A DNA stretch of 43,942 nucleotides from Corinectria fuckeliana (lineage: Eukaryota > Ascomycota > Sordariomycetes > Hypocreales > Nectriaceae), in assembly GCA_019137255.1 (NCBI GenBank), contig WPDH01000394.1, positions 1-43,942 of the forward strand, read 5' to 3'. The notes beneath the pieces were generated by a model that worked only from the letters and a program-made list of their open reading frames with translations, was not told where the DNA came from and searched no databases. Of the stretch, positions 1 to 10,027 are shown piece by piece (positions within the stretch are counted from its first letter, which is position 1; every line of letters begins with the position of its first letter). Position numbers and translations under genes: made by a program.

Positions 1-443
1 TTATACTTTATATAAGTATATATTTAGTTATTTATTAGGTAGAAGATAAGTCTGTTAGATTAATAATAAAAGTAGATAAGAATATAAGTATAAAAAGCTA
101 TTAGCTATAATTAGGGTAATATATAATACTAAAAGACTATTTATAGACCTTTAAGTAAGTAATTAGTTTATTTAGATAGAATATTATAAGTATAAATAAA
201 AAGGGCCTCTCTATAATAAAAAGAAGAAAAAGAAGAAAGTATAATAGAGCGTAAAAAAATATATAAAAGTATATAATTATATATAATTTCTTTTATTATT
301 AATTAGTTACTATAGTGATAAAAACTTTAATCTCTTTATATATAAATAAATAAGATAAAAATATAGTCTTTTATTATAATATAATATTATATATAATTAA
401 ATAAAGCTTATATAATACAGTAAGGTAACCCTAGTGCGAAAAT
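1..443. mobile_element. AT-rich repeat relic, RIP-like
   Basis: The first ~440 bases are extremely AT-rich, dominated by TA, TTA and AAT runs, with no open reading frame of note. The composition changes abruptly to normal GC at about 465-490. In filamentous ascomycetes this pattern is the usual product of repeat-induced point mutation (CpA to TpA) acting on transposons. It ends in the 47-bp sequence at 444-490 that recurs inverted at the right end of the window, so it is most simply the interior of a repeat element lying to the left. No transposase motif survives, so the class is not certain. Confidence 0.7.
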
Positions 444-490
444 TTAAAAAAAAGTTAATATAAGACACCAGGCCCTATAGCCTTCCGTAG
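444..490. repeat. Left copy of 47-bp inverted terminal sequence
   Basis: This 47-bp stretch is the reverse complement of 43896-43942 with one mismatch: A at 462 here, and C on the plus strand at 43924 (G in the same orientation). The difference is TpG to TpA, the change RIP makes. The homology stops one base past a TA dinucleotide. That fits the terminal inverted repeat of a TA-inserting (Tc1/mariner/pogo-like) transposon whose body lies to the left; the class is an inference. Confidence 0.8.
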
Positions 491-738
491 ATAGGTTCTC
501 ATAGCGATGTCCGGCCACTCATGCCTGTGCGCATGCATTCGCAGGCCCTCACCTGCAGGCTGTTTGGCATCATGACAGCCGTTTACAGCTGGCAGCAAGC
601 TTGGCAGCAGTCGCTTGCATTATTCTTTTCCTCGCTTTCTTCACCTCTTTTCGGCCTTTTTCTCCAGGCTACGCTTCGTTCATTCATCTGGACAACTCTT
701 CCCCTGCATCTACCTCGAAGCAGCACTGGGCAAGCGTG

Positions 739-1555
739 ATGGCATCTTCCACGCCGAGCAACAAACGCGTCAAGCTGAACGGTTCCGGTAGGAGTTGTAT
801 TGCTCATTTATGTAGAGATTGGGCTGCTAACATGAACTCTAGATGACCAAAAAATGCCGCCTGAGATTGTTTCTAGCCCTCCCGAGTACGACGTCCTGAT
901 TGCCAACACAAAAGAACCAACAAGGTTCCACGTATCTTCGTCTTTCCTTCGTCAAATCGCTGTTCATTTGAATGTTAAGCCTGAAGACGGCTGCGTCATA
1001 GATTACGACGTGTTTAAGAAGCTCCCCGAGGATGAGGCCCCGGCCATGAAACAGCTTCTTAGCGTGGTCTACGGAGGAGATCCTGCCATGGCCAATTTGA
1101 AGCCAAAAGAGATCCAGAAGATTGCGATTTTAGCGGACAAATATGGCATGACATCTCGGTTAATGTATGCGGGTTCTTACTGGCTCCGTAATGTTAAAAT
1201 TGAAGTTCCGGAAGACTGCTGGCAGTTTCTGACTGCAGCTTACTGGCTTCAACTTGGGCAACCGTTTTACGAGATCAGCAGGGCACTGTCCGAGAAAAGC
1301 TACACCATGCCCGCCAAGCTTACAAATGACCCCAACAATGCTGCTCTGGGTTTCAGGCTGGCTCGTAAGTATCCGCATCATTCAGACATCTATCATCTAA
1401 CAGAGTCTGACATTGATACAGTAGCTATTCATGCTGCCCGAGAAGGTCGACGTCAGAAAAACCGAGGCCAAGGCCTCTGCCTAGATTGTTTCAAGACCGC
1501 TAAAGGATCTTTCCTAGCTCGCAGAGCAGCCTGTAAGACTGACTGGCACGAATAA
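739..1555 (+). CDS. BTB/POZ-domain protein (two exons)
   Basis: Exons 739-787 and 843-1555 give 253 residues. The 55-bp intron (788-842) runs GTAGGA...CTCTAG with a GCTAAC branch site, and the frame continues exactly across it. ATG 739 is the only ATG of that frame upstream; it opens a short basic leader (NKRVKLNG, a possible nuclear signal). Residues ~31-98 resemble a BTB/POZ fold (DVLIANTKEPTRFHVSS, then a hydrophobic VVYGG helix end), and the rest is the helical extension typical of fungal BTB proteins, ending in a GLCLDCF cysteine motif. The second BTB protein at 4389-5550 ends in a similar GLCLPCF motif, so the two are probably related. BTB proteins commonly dimerise or act as CUL3 adaptors; the target here is unknown. 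A 57-nt in-frame segment at 1365-1421 could be a further intron. Confidence 0.75.
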
Positions 1556-2305
1556 TGCCAGGGACCTGCATTCTGCCTCTCATTACTGGTCGGTACGTTG
1601 GGACATGGAACACGAGGGGCTTGCGAGGATGGGAGGGTACATGTCAGAGGGAATCATTTCGACCATTTGCTATAGTTTTACTTGAGCACCGCTCTCTTCA
1701 TCCTCGTATAGGGAGGTACCAGTTTCGGTCGCGATTGACAGCTACGTTCTATAGGTCTAAACTCATCAGGAGCCCTAGACACTTAGTTTGACAGTGAATG
1801 TCACTTACGATAAAGCTGTGTTCTCGCAATGTGATACCTGTTCCACGACAGGCCTGTTTACTACGGAGTCTCCTACGGTACATCTCAGGAGGAAGCTCTA
1901 TGCTAAAATTACGGAGTGTGATCTGTTCATATGAGCATATAATACGAGTATACTGACAGCGCTTTTTGTCACCGGTTCTCTTATGTCTGCCTTCATGCTG
2001 AAGTGACATTAATATTTGTTGCTCTTAGTCTCTTCTATCTTTCGCAAGCTTATTATATGGTCTCTCCCTCTATAGTTTCCATGCACTGCAACAAGCAAAG
2101 CGCCCCGAGTTCTGCTACTCAGCTGTAACATATATCTAGTCGGGCTGTAAGCACCTTTCTCCACCATGTATGCTATTCGTTTTTACACAGCCTTAGGTCT
2201 CTTATTTCCTAACTTATTAATATCTTAGCATCCTGATTCCTTAATGCCCTTATACCCTAATATCCTTAATACTCTGCCCTAATTGTGGTTAGGACAGGAC
2301 TAAGT
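1556..2305. other. Intergenic, no gene seen (750 bp)
   Basis: This separates the 3' ends of the convergent BTB gene and Fic gene. It holds only short chance reading frames and AT-leaning sequence near 2200-2300 with repeated CCTTAAT-like motifs. I see no RNA gene. Confidence 0.6.
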
Positions 2306-3484
2306 TTAGGATTCCTTAAGCAAGCCAGCAAGCTTGCGCATGCTATCCCGAGCATGTTGAAGAGTAAAGGATGCTAGCGCCTTGTAATGCTTCGGCTTGT
2401 GCTGTTCGTCCAAACCGTCCAGGTCCTCATGAGCTGTCGCTTTCGCCAATGATGCACCCGCAACAACCTCCAGATAACTATCTCGGTCGGGTTCCTCCAC
2501 GCCGATACAAACGATGATGCCACTGTATTTGAGCAAGAGGGCGTTCAAGACGAGGCGACACATACGTCCGTTGCCGTCAACGAAGGGGTGGATGTTCACA
2601 AAGGTGTGGCTGTATTTGGCTGCGAGGACAACAGGGTCGACCTCTCCGGAGCCGACAGCTTCCCGAAGATCGACGTCAAGAGATCGGATCATCGCCCGCA
2701 TTGCGCCGGGAACCAGGACGGGGTCCTTGAACTGGTGAAGGCCGGCACTCACGTCGCATTCCCGGTAGACGCCGCTATATTCTGTCCAGGGCATGCCCTG
2801 CTCGGTGTCGATTTTGTGCGTCAAAATGCGGTGCGTCTGGAGGATGGTCTCTTCTGAAATGTCTTCCCCATTGACGCAGACCTTGTCGAACATGTAGCTA
2901 GCGGCTTTGGCGTGCTGGACAATCTCGTGACGACTTCGTAGAACGGTGTTGATGCCGTGTTGGAGACCTTTCTGCTCCAAATCGCGCTTCAAGGCCTCGA
3001 AATCGGCGTCCTCAATCTCTAGGACCCCCTTCCCTTGAAAAACGGCTCGGCAAAGCTTCAGCGTAATTTCCAATCCGCCCCCTGCGCTCTCGATCAAATT
3101 GGAACCGAAGACCATAGTTGCTAGGGTATCGGTCAAATAATTCTCCAAGGCTTCCACGTCCAGGGCCGAGCTCTGCAAAGATTGTGCACTCTGCTCGACA
3201 TACGACTTGAGATCTTCGTGGAGGTCGTCGGGGTCAACGTCGTCACCAAGAACGTTGTAGTCGTACGCCTCGTCCATGGAAATAGTGAAGGACTCCGTTC
3301 CGCGCAAAGATCGGGGTTTGATGGAACCATCACGTTGAAGGGCCTCCTTTATAGCTTTGCAGATAGATTGGACGGGGGGAACGGCTGTTCGGGATTGTGA
3401 TTGACTTGGTACGAGCGAGATCTCTAGTGCATTGAGGGCATCGGAGAGGTCGGGTAGTTCGTGCTTGTCCTTTGTAGGAGACAT
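2306..3484 (-). CDS. Fic-domain protein (predicted AMPylator), class II-like
   Basis: A single-exon gene of 392 residues. The Fic core is intact: HPFVDGNGRM at residues 299-308 carries the catalytic His299, the phosphate-binding loop and Arg307. Upstream lies the flap region (SGVYRECDVSAGLHQF, 237-252). Fic enzymes mostly transfer AMP from ATP to Ser, Thr or Tyr of target proteins. Residues 128-133 (SNLIES) match the start of the inhibitory-helix pattern (S/T)xxxE(G/N), with Glu132 as the autoinhibitory glutamate and Ser in place of Gly/Asn. Because this helix precedes the Fic core, the protein fits class II, as FICD does. Start: ATG 3484 is preferred. The open frame runs back to 3670, but those 62 residues come from AT-rich, repeat-like DNA. 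Fungal Fic genes are patchily distributed and bacterial origin is often proposed; that cannot be shown here. It lies between two BTB genes. Confidence 0.88.
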   Translation of the reverse strand: MSPTKDKHELPDLSDALNALEISLVPSQSQSRTAVPPVQSICKAIKEALQRDGSIKPRSLRGTESFTISMDEAYDYNVLGDDVDPDDLHEDLKSYVEQSAQSLQSSALDVEALENYLTDTLATMVFGSNLIESAGGGLEITLKLCRAVFQGKGVLEIEDADFEALKRDLEQKGLQHGINTVLRSRHEIVQHAKAASYMFDKVCVNGEDISEETILQTHRILTHKIDTEQGMPWTEYSGVYRECDVSAGLHQFKDPVLVPGAMRAMIRSLDVDLREAVGSGEVDPVVLAAKYSHTFVNIHPFVDGNGRMCRLVLNALLLKYSGIIVCIGVEEPDRDSYLEVVAGASLAKATAHEDLDGLDEQHKPKHYKALASFTLQHARDSMRKLAGLLKES

Positions 3485-3648
3485 GATTGAAGTGGGTTCT
3501 GGCGATACACCGACAAGCATCAGTACTGCTTGAGCTAGAAGGCAGAAAATATAGGAAGAATAGTATAAAAGGTGGAGGAATAGGACGTGGAGGAGTGATT
3601 TATAGCAGAGATTAGGTACCAGGAAAATACTTAGGTAAATAACCACCA

Positions 3649-3743
3649 AGGTACTTAGGTAATGACTCAACTATTAATACTGCCTACTACCTAAGGTAAC
3701 TAAGGACTAATTATTTACCTACAACTTAAATACCTAAGTACCT
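3649..3743. repeat. 13-bp inverted repeat, 69-bp spacer
   Basis: Arm AGGTACTTAGGTA (3649-3661) is the exact reverse complement of TACCTAAGTACCT (3731-3743). Further partial copies (TTAGGTACC at 3612-3620, ACTTAGGTAA near 3630, ACCTAAGGTAA near 3690) surround it. It looks like a decayed MITE or a stem-forming intergenic repeat. Confidence 0.6.
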
Positions 3744-4121
3744 GCTCAACCAGGTATTGCATATAAACTGAGCCTGATCCCTTCCAGGAAGTGGCTGTGC
3801 ATGACATGGTGAGAAGCTTCTCTATAGTGCTCCGCCCTAGCTTTACAGATGCCATCGTGGATATGCCGAAGTCGAGAAGAACGTGCTCAGTAATAAGTAG
3901 CCCCCTCAAAGGAAGCGACAAGGACGTTGATGCGTCAGGTTGTCCTCGTATCAAAATGGTATCAGACTAAGAACAGGATATCGGACTCTACAAATCGCTT
4001 GATAAGACCGAGCATTGCAAAAGTCCTACATCTCACTCTGTGTCGGATATTTTCCCTACAACTCCGACCGCTCACACTTTAGTTTCTGGTCGGGGTGACT
4101 CGAATCAAGAATTAACTCGAT

Positions 4122-4129
4122 TATAAATA
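4122..4129 (+). promoter_or_regulatory. Possible TATA box of second BTB gene
   Basis: TATAAATA lies about 260 bp upstream of ATG 4389, in an otherwise GC-balanced stretch. The distance implies a leader of roughly 230 nt, normal for this group. This is a motif match only. Confidence 0.35.
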
Positions 4130-4388
4130 GCCACTCCTTGCCATCACTTTAGCAGTCTCTTTGCTCCGCCGCTGTGGAATTGTTTGCGCCAGCACTCCAG
4201 TTAAATCACTCGGACTCTCTAAGATCACATGAGCTGTCAATTATTCACTGCCAAAAAGGTCAGCCCCTGTTCCAGGCAAAGCTCCTGTCTGCCTGTCCTC
4301 CCCAACAACTCTTCTTCTCTCATCCCAACATCTCTTTTCTGAGCAACTCCACGCTTCTCTCCACCACAGCATCGACAACCCCTCAGCC

Positions 4389-5550
4389 ATGTCGACGAGG
4401 ATGCACGATGCCTTCCCCTCGGATGTGCCGACGGACGCAGGGCACACAGAGCCCGAGAAGATTGCGCCCGATGGAGACGTTATATTCATCCTGGGGGCGA
4501 CACGCGTCCAAGTCTATGCAGGCGTTATGAAGGCCGCGTCTCCAGTCTTCACAGCCATGCTTGGGCCAAACTTCAATGAGGGGCAAGAGCTAGCTGCCTC
4601 GCATGGTATGCCCGTTGAGATCCCGCTGCCAGGTGATGATCCAAAGGCCTTCACCCTCATATGCCGCATCCTCCACTACCGACCGGAGTCGAGAGAGCAG
4701 ACTCCAGAAATAGTGGAAATACTTCGCGTCCTCAAAGTGGCCGACAAATACGATCTTCTTTTCGCTATCCAATCTTGTGTCGAGGCTTGGATCGACAAGC
4801 ATCTGTCAACTACCCAGCGAACGGCTCGTACATCGATACTCGCGGGCGGACTGCCGTACACCCTATCCAGTGAGGTAATCCTCGAACAAAGCAGGCTCGA
4901 CAAACAGACGGGTTACAACTGCAAAACCTCTCAGTTATTTCCTCTCTTACTGGTGTGCTATGAGGCTGGGGCCAAGCAACATCTTCAAACCATCAGTCGG
5001 CAAATCATCTGGGAGCACACTGGCTCGTTCATGACTCTCGCCACTAAAATGGAGGACAAATATTCGAAAATTGCCGACACTTGCACGCTCTACAAGCTAA
5101 CAGGTGAGTCCATAGGTTGAAAGAAACGCCTTGGTTATTCTCGCTTGTGTAGACTAACGATAACCCATTCAAGGTGCACTCACGGATAAGCAAACTGATA
5201 TTTTTTTTCAACTTTCCCACCTTATCCATACCACGATGCTCGTATGGATGCGGGACGAGAGATCTTTCGAAGCGGAAGATAGCCTATACTTCTTTTCGGA
5301 ATTCCAGGGTTACGATGACAGCAACCTTCTCATGTCCAGGCTCGGTCCCCAAAGCTTGTCACTTCACCAGACTCTAACCTGCATTCGAGCTTTCCAGTTC
5401 GAGATTTCCGAGGACCCACGCACAGAAAAGGCCTCAGAAGTGACTGCTTACCTGAGATATCTTTGTGCTAGGTTCGAGCAGGAAATGGAGGGTCTTTGCT
5501 TGCCTTGTTTTCGACAGAGCCTGGCTAGCTGTGGATGCAAGCACGAATAG
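4389..5550 (+). CDS. BTB/POZ-domain protein (two exons)
   Basis: Exons 4389-5103 and 5174-5550 give 363 residues. The 70-bp intron (5104-5173) has a GTGAGT donor, a GACTAAC branch site and a TTCAAG acceptor; the joined codon is GGT, and the second exon opens ALTDKQTDIFFQ in frame. The BTB domain (residues ~28-100) is canonical for fungi: PDGDVIFILG, then VMKAASPVFTAMLGPNF, then a LICRILHYR helix. A helical region follows, and the C terminus GLCLPCFRQSLASCGC resembles that of the BTB protein at 739-1555. ATG 4389 has good context (CAGCCATGTCG). It probably acts as a protein-interaction or ubiquitin-ligase adaptor. These families expand strongly in plant-associated fungi; the partner is unknown. 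Confidence 0.85.
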
Positions 5551-5957
5551 GCTTATTTTACTTTGTGGCTAAACAACCCGGGGCCCAATGGTTCCTAAGA
5601 ACATCTCATAGCCTTTAATCACTTGTTACAAACCAATCATGCAAATACTTAGTAGCTGTTTCCCATTTCCTTTCTAATGCAAGACTCTCATCCAACACTA
5701 GAGCTAGTCGATGTGATGTTAACAGTCTTCAAAACATTGTTCCAGCCAAATTTGCAACTTCCCAAATTTCGAAAGAAACGAAAACGGTTCGTCTTCCAGT
5801 CCCTTTTCCTAGTCCTTTGCGAGGCTGCTGCTGTGTCGCTTGGAATCTAGCAACGACGACGATGAAGAAGTTCACTGATGCCCCACCACGAATTCACCGG
5901 CTCACCTTAACTTTCTAGATCAACTTCTCACCCGCAAGACTCACAACCCGCACAGCC
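5551..5957. other. Intergenic, upstream region of TFIIIC subunit
   Basis: 407 bp. I see no gene. The 3' half becomes C-rich just before ATG 5958, as fungal leaders do. Confidence 0.5.
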
Positions 5958-8145
5958 ATGAGGACGCGCCGCTCAAACCGCACGAAGAGCTACGCGGTCG
6001 AAAAATACGACTTCGAGGGAAGCTCCGAGGAAGACAATGTCCAGAGGCGCGAAACCGCTGACGCCGACGCCGACGCCGACGACGATAATTTCGAAGCTGC
6101 AGCAGCTGCCGCCGCTGAAGAGAGCGTCGAGGAAGATGACCTCGCCTTCGAGCGCGAGGCCGTCGAGTCGGACGCCTCCGTGAGCGACCCGGAAGGCATC
6201 CCCGACAGGTTCTCCCGCCAGCGCATCAAGCTCATCCGGCCGTTCAATGTCCGCGCCGTCGGCGTCACGGGCTACCTGGACGTGGAGCCCGTGGCGGCGG
6301 ACGGGCGCATCGTGAGGGCGTACTGCGGGCCGTATGATCGCAGTCTCCGCGGCAATGCGCTCGTGGAGATGTGGTACGGGCGGCACGAGGGCGGCGTCAA
6401 GATGGCGCATGGCATGCTGGATCGGTGGATGGACTGGACTGTGTTGCCGCCGCGCGCGAAGGCGGGCCACCACGACAGAGGCGTCTGGTCGCCCAACTTC
6501 TTCGAGCGGGAGGCGTACAATGCTGAGCATTGGTACGAGCGCGTGAAGGACAGTATGCCCCGAGAGGGCTCCCTATTCCGGTTGTCGGACGAGGAAGCAC
6601 AGCCCTACCAAGCCCAGCGAGGAGCGATGCCAGTGCTGATGGGACCGCACGACTCCCAGCGGGAAATAATGTTTGAGCCTGGTGACGCATACACGCTCTC
6701 ACAAACCGGGCGCCCGTACGAACAAGATGACTGCGATGCCAAAGTCGTCGCAGGGTGGATGCTGGACACCGGCGGCATCGTCACCAGCATGGACTGGGCG
6801 CCGCAACAAAAGTCCGACCCAGCCCAGCTCCTGGCAATATGCATCATCCCACACTCCGACCAAGAGCACTACGACTTTGAGCAGGAATCCCTAAACCCCG
6901 ACTTCCAGAAGCACGGCGTCGTCCAGGTGTGGGAGTTTGTCGGGGCGCGGGCGGGCGATGGGTCAATGCGGCCTTCGTCCAAGCGGCCGAGGCTTCGAAG
7001 GACGATGTGTTTTGAGAATGGTCGCGCGCGGAGGGTGGCTTGGAGTCCTGCGTTTGGGCACTTGGCAGTTCTTTGCGGGGATGGGAATGTGCATGTCATC
7101 GAGGCAGGTGGTGATGGAGACGGGAGCTATGGTAAGATATCTTCCGTGCCTAGTTTTGATATCATTGCTGATTTGACGTTTCTAACTGCTTCTAGACAAG
7201 GTACTGCAACCAGTGGCTACTTTAGAACTCCCGGATCAAGAGAACATCGAGGCAACAGCTCTCACGTGGATCAACTTCAACCGCCTCGTAGTAGGCTATA
7301 CAGATGGCTCTATTGCCCTCTGGTCCATCCGTCCCTGTCGCCTCCTCTCGCGACACCCTGTCCACCACAACATCGTCATGGACCTCGTCTCAGGCTACCC
7401 ATCCATGCCGTACGTCATCGCCTCTTACCCTGTCGGTGGAACCGTGAGGATCACCGACCTGCGGGCTCCCAGCGTCGAGACAACGGAGGTCCAAGCCCTG
7501 ACCGTCGCATCGCAGCCCAACCTTCTCGGATACAGCGATCACCTCCTTGGCTTTTTCTCCACGTATCCCTCCGCCGGCGTGCTCAACACCCAGATCGGCT
7601 TCATGCACCACGCTCAATACCCTATTGCTCGTCGGGTCTTCACCGGCCAGAGCTTCCCCTCTTGCATCTCCGTTGGGCGTACGCACCCGTACCTGCTCGT
7701 TGGGTCCATGGACGGCTCGCTGTGGGCGCTGAACCCACAGGTCGAGCTCTTCACCACAAAGCGCGAGCCCTCTGACCGCATCAGGGTCTTCCAGCATGAA
7801 CACCGGCCGGCCAAGTTCTTCCCGAAGGATTCGCCAGCTGGAGTGCGCGGTGTGTCGCGGGTGTTGCAAGGTTTCATCCTGGAACGGAACGTGAACCCCA
7901 AGACGGACTTTAAGCCTCCAGTCAAGAAGGGCAAGAAGGTGAAGAAGAAGGACGCCGAGGTGGTACGCGGGGAAGACGAGGAGGACGGGGCTGGTCCATC
8001 AGATCCCACCCGAGCGGTCATATATGAGCCGTTGACGAGAATCACAGTGGTGGAGTGGAATCCAAACGAAGCATACGGGTTGTGGGCGGCAGCGGCAATG
8101 GGATCAGGGTTGGTAAGGGTCATGGATCTTGGGTTGGACAAGTAG
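5958..8145 (+). CDS. TFC6: TFIIIC WD40 subunit (Tfc6/Sfc6-like)
   Basis: Exons 5958-7131 and 7196-8145 give 707 residues. The 64-bp intron (7132-7195) is GTAAGA...TCTAACTGCTTCTAG; the frame resumes DKVLQPVATLELPDQ and completes a WD40 blade. The N terminus is basic (MRTRRSNRTK), then strongly acidic with an Asp-Ala run and poly-Ala (residues 20-78), a layout seen in fungal Tfc6/Sfc6. WD40-type segments include VAWSPAFGHLAVLCGDGNVH, ALTWINFNRLVVGYTDGSIA and a C-terminal VVEWNPNEAYGLWAAAAMG. A lysine-rich insert (about 635-643) followed by an acidic patch precedes the last blade. In yeasts and humans (GTF3C2) this subunit sits in the B-box-binding tauB half of TFIIIC for RNA polymerase III transcription in the nucleus. 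The assignment rests on architecture and recognition, not alignment. The gene converges on the PAQR gene, 78 bp away. Confidence 0.75.
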
Positions 8146-8223
8146 GGGATGATACCACATAGGCATAGGCATATGCTATACGACGAATTGATTTATGAAC
8201 ACGGGCTCCGCAAAGTCGGTGTG

Positions 8224-9285
8224 TTAACCCTGGAGACACTGAGACCCCATGACGGTGTGATGGTAGTCAAACGCCTTGGCCATGCCATAGAAGTGCGTTA
8301 CGGCCGCCATGATGACGAACATGTGGAAGATCTGGTGAGAGCTGCCCCAGATATCAAAAACCTCGGGGAAACTCCTCTCGGGCCATCGAACCTGTGGGCC
8401 GTTAGCGGGATGCCAGAGAATTTGTCGGGGCGAGGAGACGTACAGCGTAGAGGAAAGCACCGAAGATGTACATGGCGCCGTGGAGGACAACCAGGCTCAT
8501 GCTCATCCGGTCCTCCATGCTCTGGATGCCGTAGATAAAGGAGCCGTGGATAACGGGAACAACACCAGAGAGCCCGAGTGCGACGAACAGCATGGTGCGG
8601 TAGAACCTCCACGCCGGCTTGCGGAAGCGCTCGATCCACGAGACGAGCCCACAGCCGAGCCCGAGGGTGCAAATCTTTAATCGTGTTAGTTTGTGCTCTA
8701 CTTCAACTCGGAGGGGTCCCGGTCGCTTACCGTCCACAGATAGGCCTCCATCAAGTGCGGCTTGCAGAAGAAGCCATAGTACATTGGCGGGAAATAACTC
8801 CCGACGATCAAGGCCACGATGCCCGTGTAATCGAGCTTGTTTCCCCACTTGGAGACCATCTCGCTGTGGTTCGACATCAGATGGAAGGTCGCGCTCATGC
8901 CCAGACAGGCCACGGCGCCGGCGAAGAAGCACGCGAAGACGAGGACATCCGCAGTCGACGCCGTCTCGTAGCGCCAGTAGACGACATAGTAGATGTACGC
9001 GCCCGTGGCGAGGAAGGTGACGGCGCCGAGGAGATGCGACCAGATATTGACGGACTCGTTGTGCAGGTAGAACAGCGAGCGCAGGGAGTGGGCGTACGAG
9101 GAGCGGGACTGGCGGTATCCCGTGAGGATGTAGTGGTTGTCGCGACGCCACTCGGGCAGGTCGTCCCAGAGGACCAGGAGGGATTGTTCTACCCTTTGCT
9201 CCAGAGCCTTGGCGGTTTTGACGATGGTTTCCGTGGTGGAGGGGCGACGTTGGCGGACGCCGTCTGCTTGGTGGTTGCTCGCCAT
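8224..9285 (-). CDS. PAQR/Izh family seven-TM protein (adiponectin-receptor-like, hemolysin III family)
   Basis: Three exons on the minus strand: 9285-8731, 8674-8444, 8391-8224; 317 residues. Introns are 56 bp (8675-8730, GTAAGC...AAAG) and 52 bp (8392-8443, GTACGT...CGCTAAC...CACAG), both phase 0. The family's zinc-site residues are all present: SATFH with His135, Asp152 in KLDYTG, and HQIFH with His281 and His285 in the last helix. The first segment carries ESVNIWSHLLG, another hallmark. The hydrophobic pattern fits seven membrane helices with a cytosolic N terminus. Yeast Izh relatives affect zinc and lipid (sphingolipid/sterol) homeostasis and related signalling. ATG 9285 gives the usual short soluble N terminus. 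The 5' side faces the TMA7 3' end across ~740 bp. Confidence 0.93.
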
Positions 9286-10027
9286 GATGGTGACACGAGC
9301 TAGGGGAGTTTCAGTTTAGACGCTTGGCACTTGTTGAAAGCTGCACTGGCACCAGTTTAATCTCTAGAAACCAACGTAGTTCCTGTTTTATATGTTTCAA
9401 CGTCGCTGAGTATAAGATGGGTCCCCTAGGTCAATGAGTTGAGGCCGTGTTGACGTCGGTGGCCAGGGTACTTTTGTTGGGACAAGCAGGAACTGGGAAA
9501 AGAAGTGTGGCTCCCGAGCCTAGAAGGCGCCTCTACATACAGATCGGTCCACTAAAAAACACGTACATGAGAGACCCAGTTTCCAAGGAAGTTTGGTCCG
9601 CAATGTCGATACACGTTTTGGGTGAATGTCATGAGCTTTTATTGTAGCAGAGTCGATATCGGGTTGTCAGGCTGGTAGTTAAGAACGGCTGTTTGCTCCC
9701 GTCACCACTCACGGTCTCGGAGCGGGATATATAGGCATGTGTTGGTCAGATCATAGCAACAGCAATGGCGATAGCACCAACGACGAAAAACATCCAGCAA
9801 ATACGTCACGGTGCAATGGAGCGGCTACATAGGTCAGCCTTTTGTCACGGCATGGATTTCATGTCATTATCGTCAACCATCAAAGTGCAAGTCCCAACTT
9901 CCAGAACACCACACCAGCCGGCATGCTGCGCCCTAGGAGGCCTCGGCTCACGCCATCGCTAACAAGAACCCTGGCATCCGCTCGCCGCAATCACGCACCA
10001 CCGTATCCAAGTTGTGAGGGAGCGCGT
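9286..10027. other. Intergenic, no gene seen (742 bp)
   Basis: Contains the PAQR promoter and the TMA7 3' region. A short hydrophobic minus-strand stretch near 9760-9810 and a Walker-A-like string near 9480 are not backed by usable reading frames. Confidence 0.5.

Larger units (their letters stand above)
3485..4388. promoter_or_regulatory. Shared upstream region of Fic (-) and second BTB gene (+)
   Basis: A divergent 904-bp promoter region. The Fic-proximal part (3600-3745) is AT-rich and filled with ACCTAAG/CTTAGGT motifs, including a perfect 13-bp inverted repeat (3649-3661 and 3731-3743). The BTB-proximal part has TATAAATA at 4122-4129, about 260 bp before the ATG, followed by C/T-rich sequence (4270-4380) typical of fungal leaders. 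Confidence 0.5.

Noticed and set aside
9447..9647. Frame with a Walker-A-like string (GQAGTGKRS)
   Set aside because: Only 66 codons with a non-ATG start, no downstream Walker B, and no splice continuation. Chance similarity.
9750..9815. Minus-strand hydrophobic stretch (MFFVVGAIAIAVAMI)
   Set aside because: A stop lies a few codons upstream and there is no acceptor site to extend it, so no gene model is possible.
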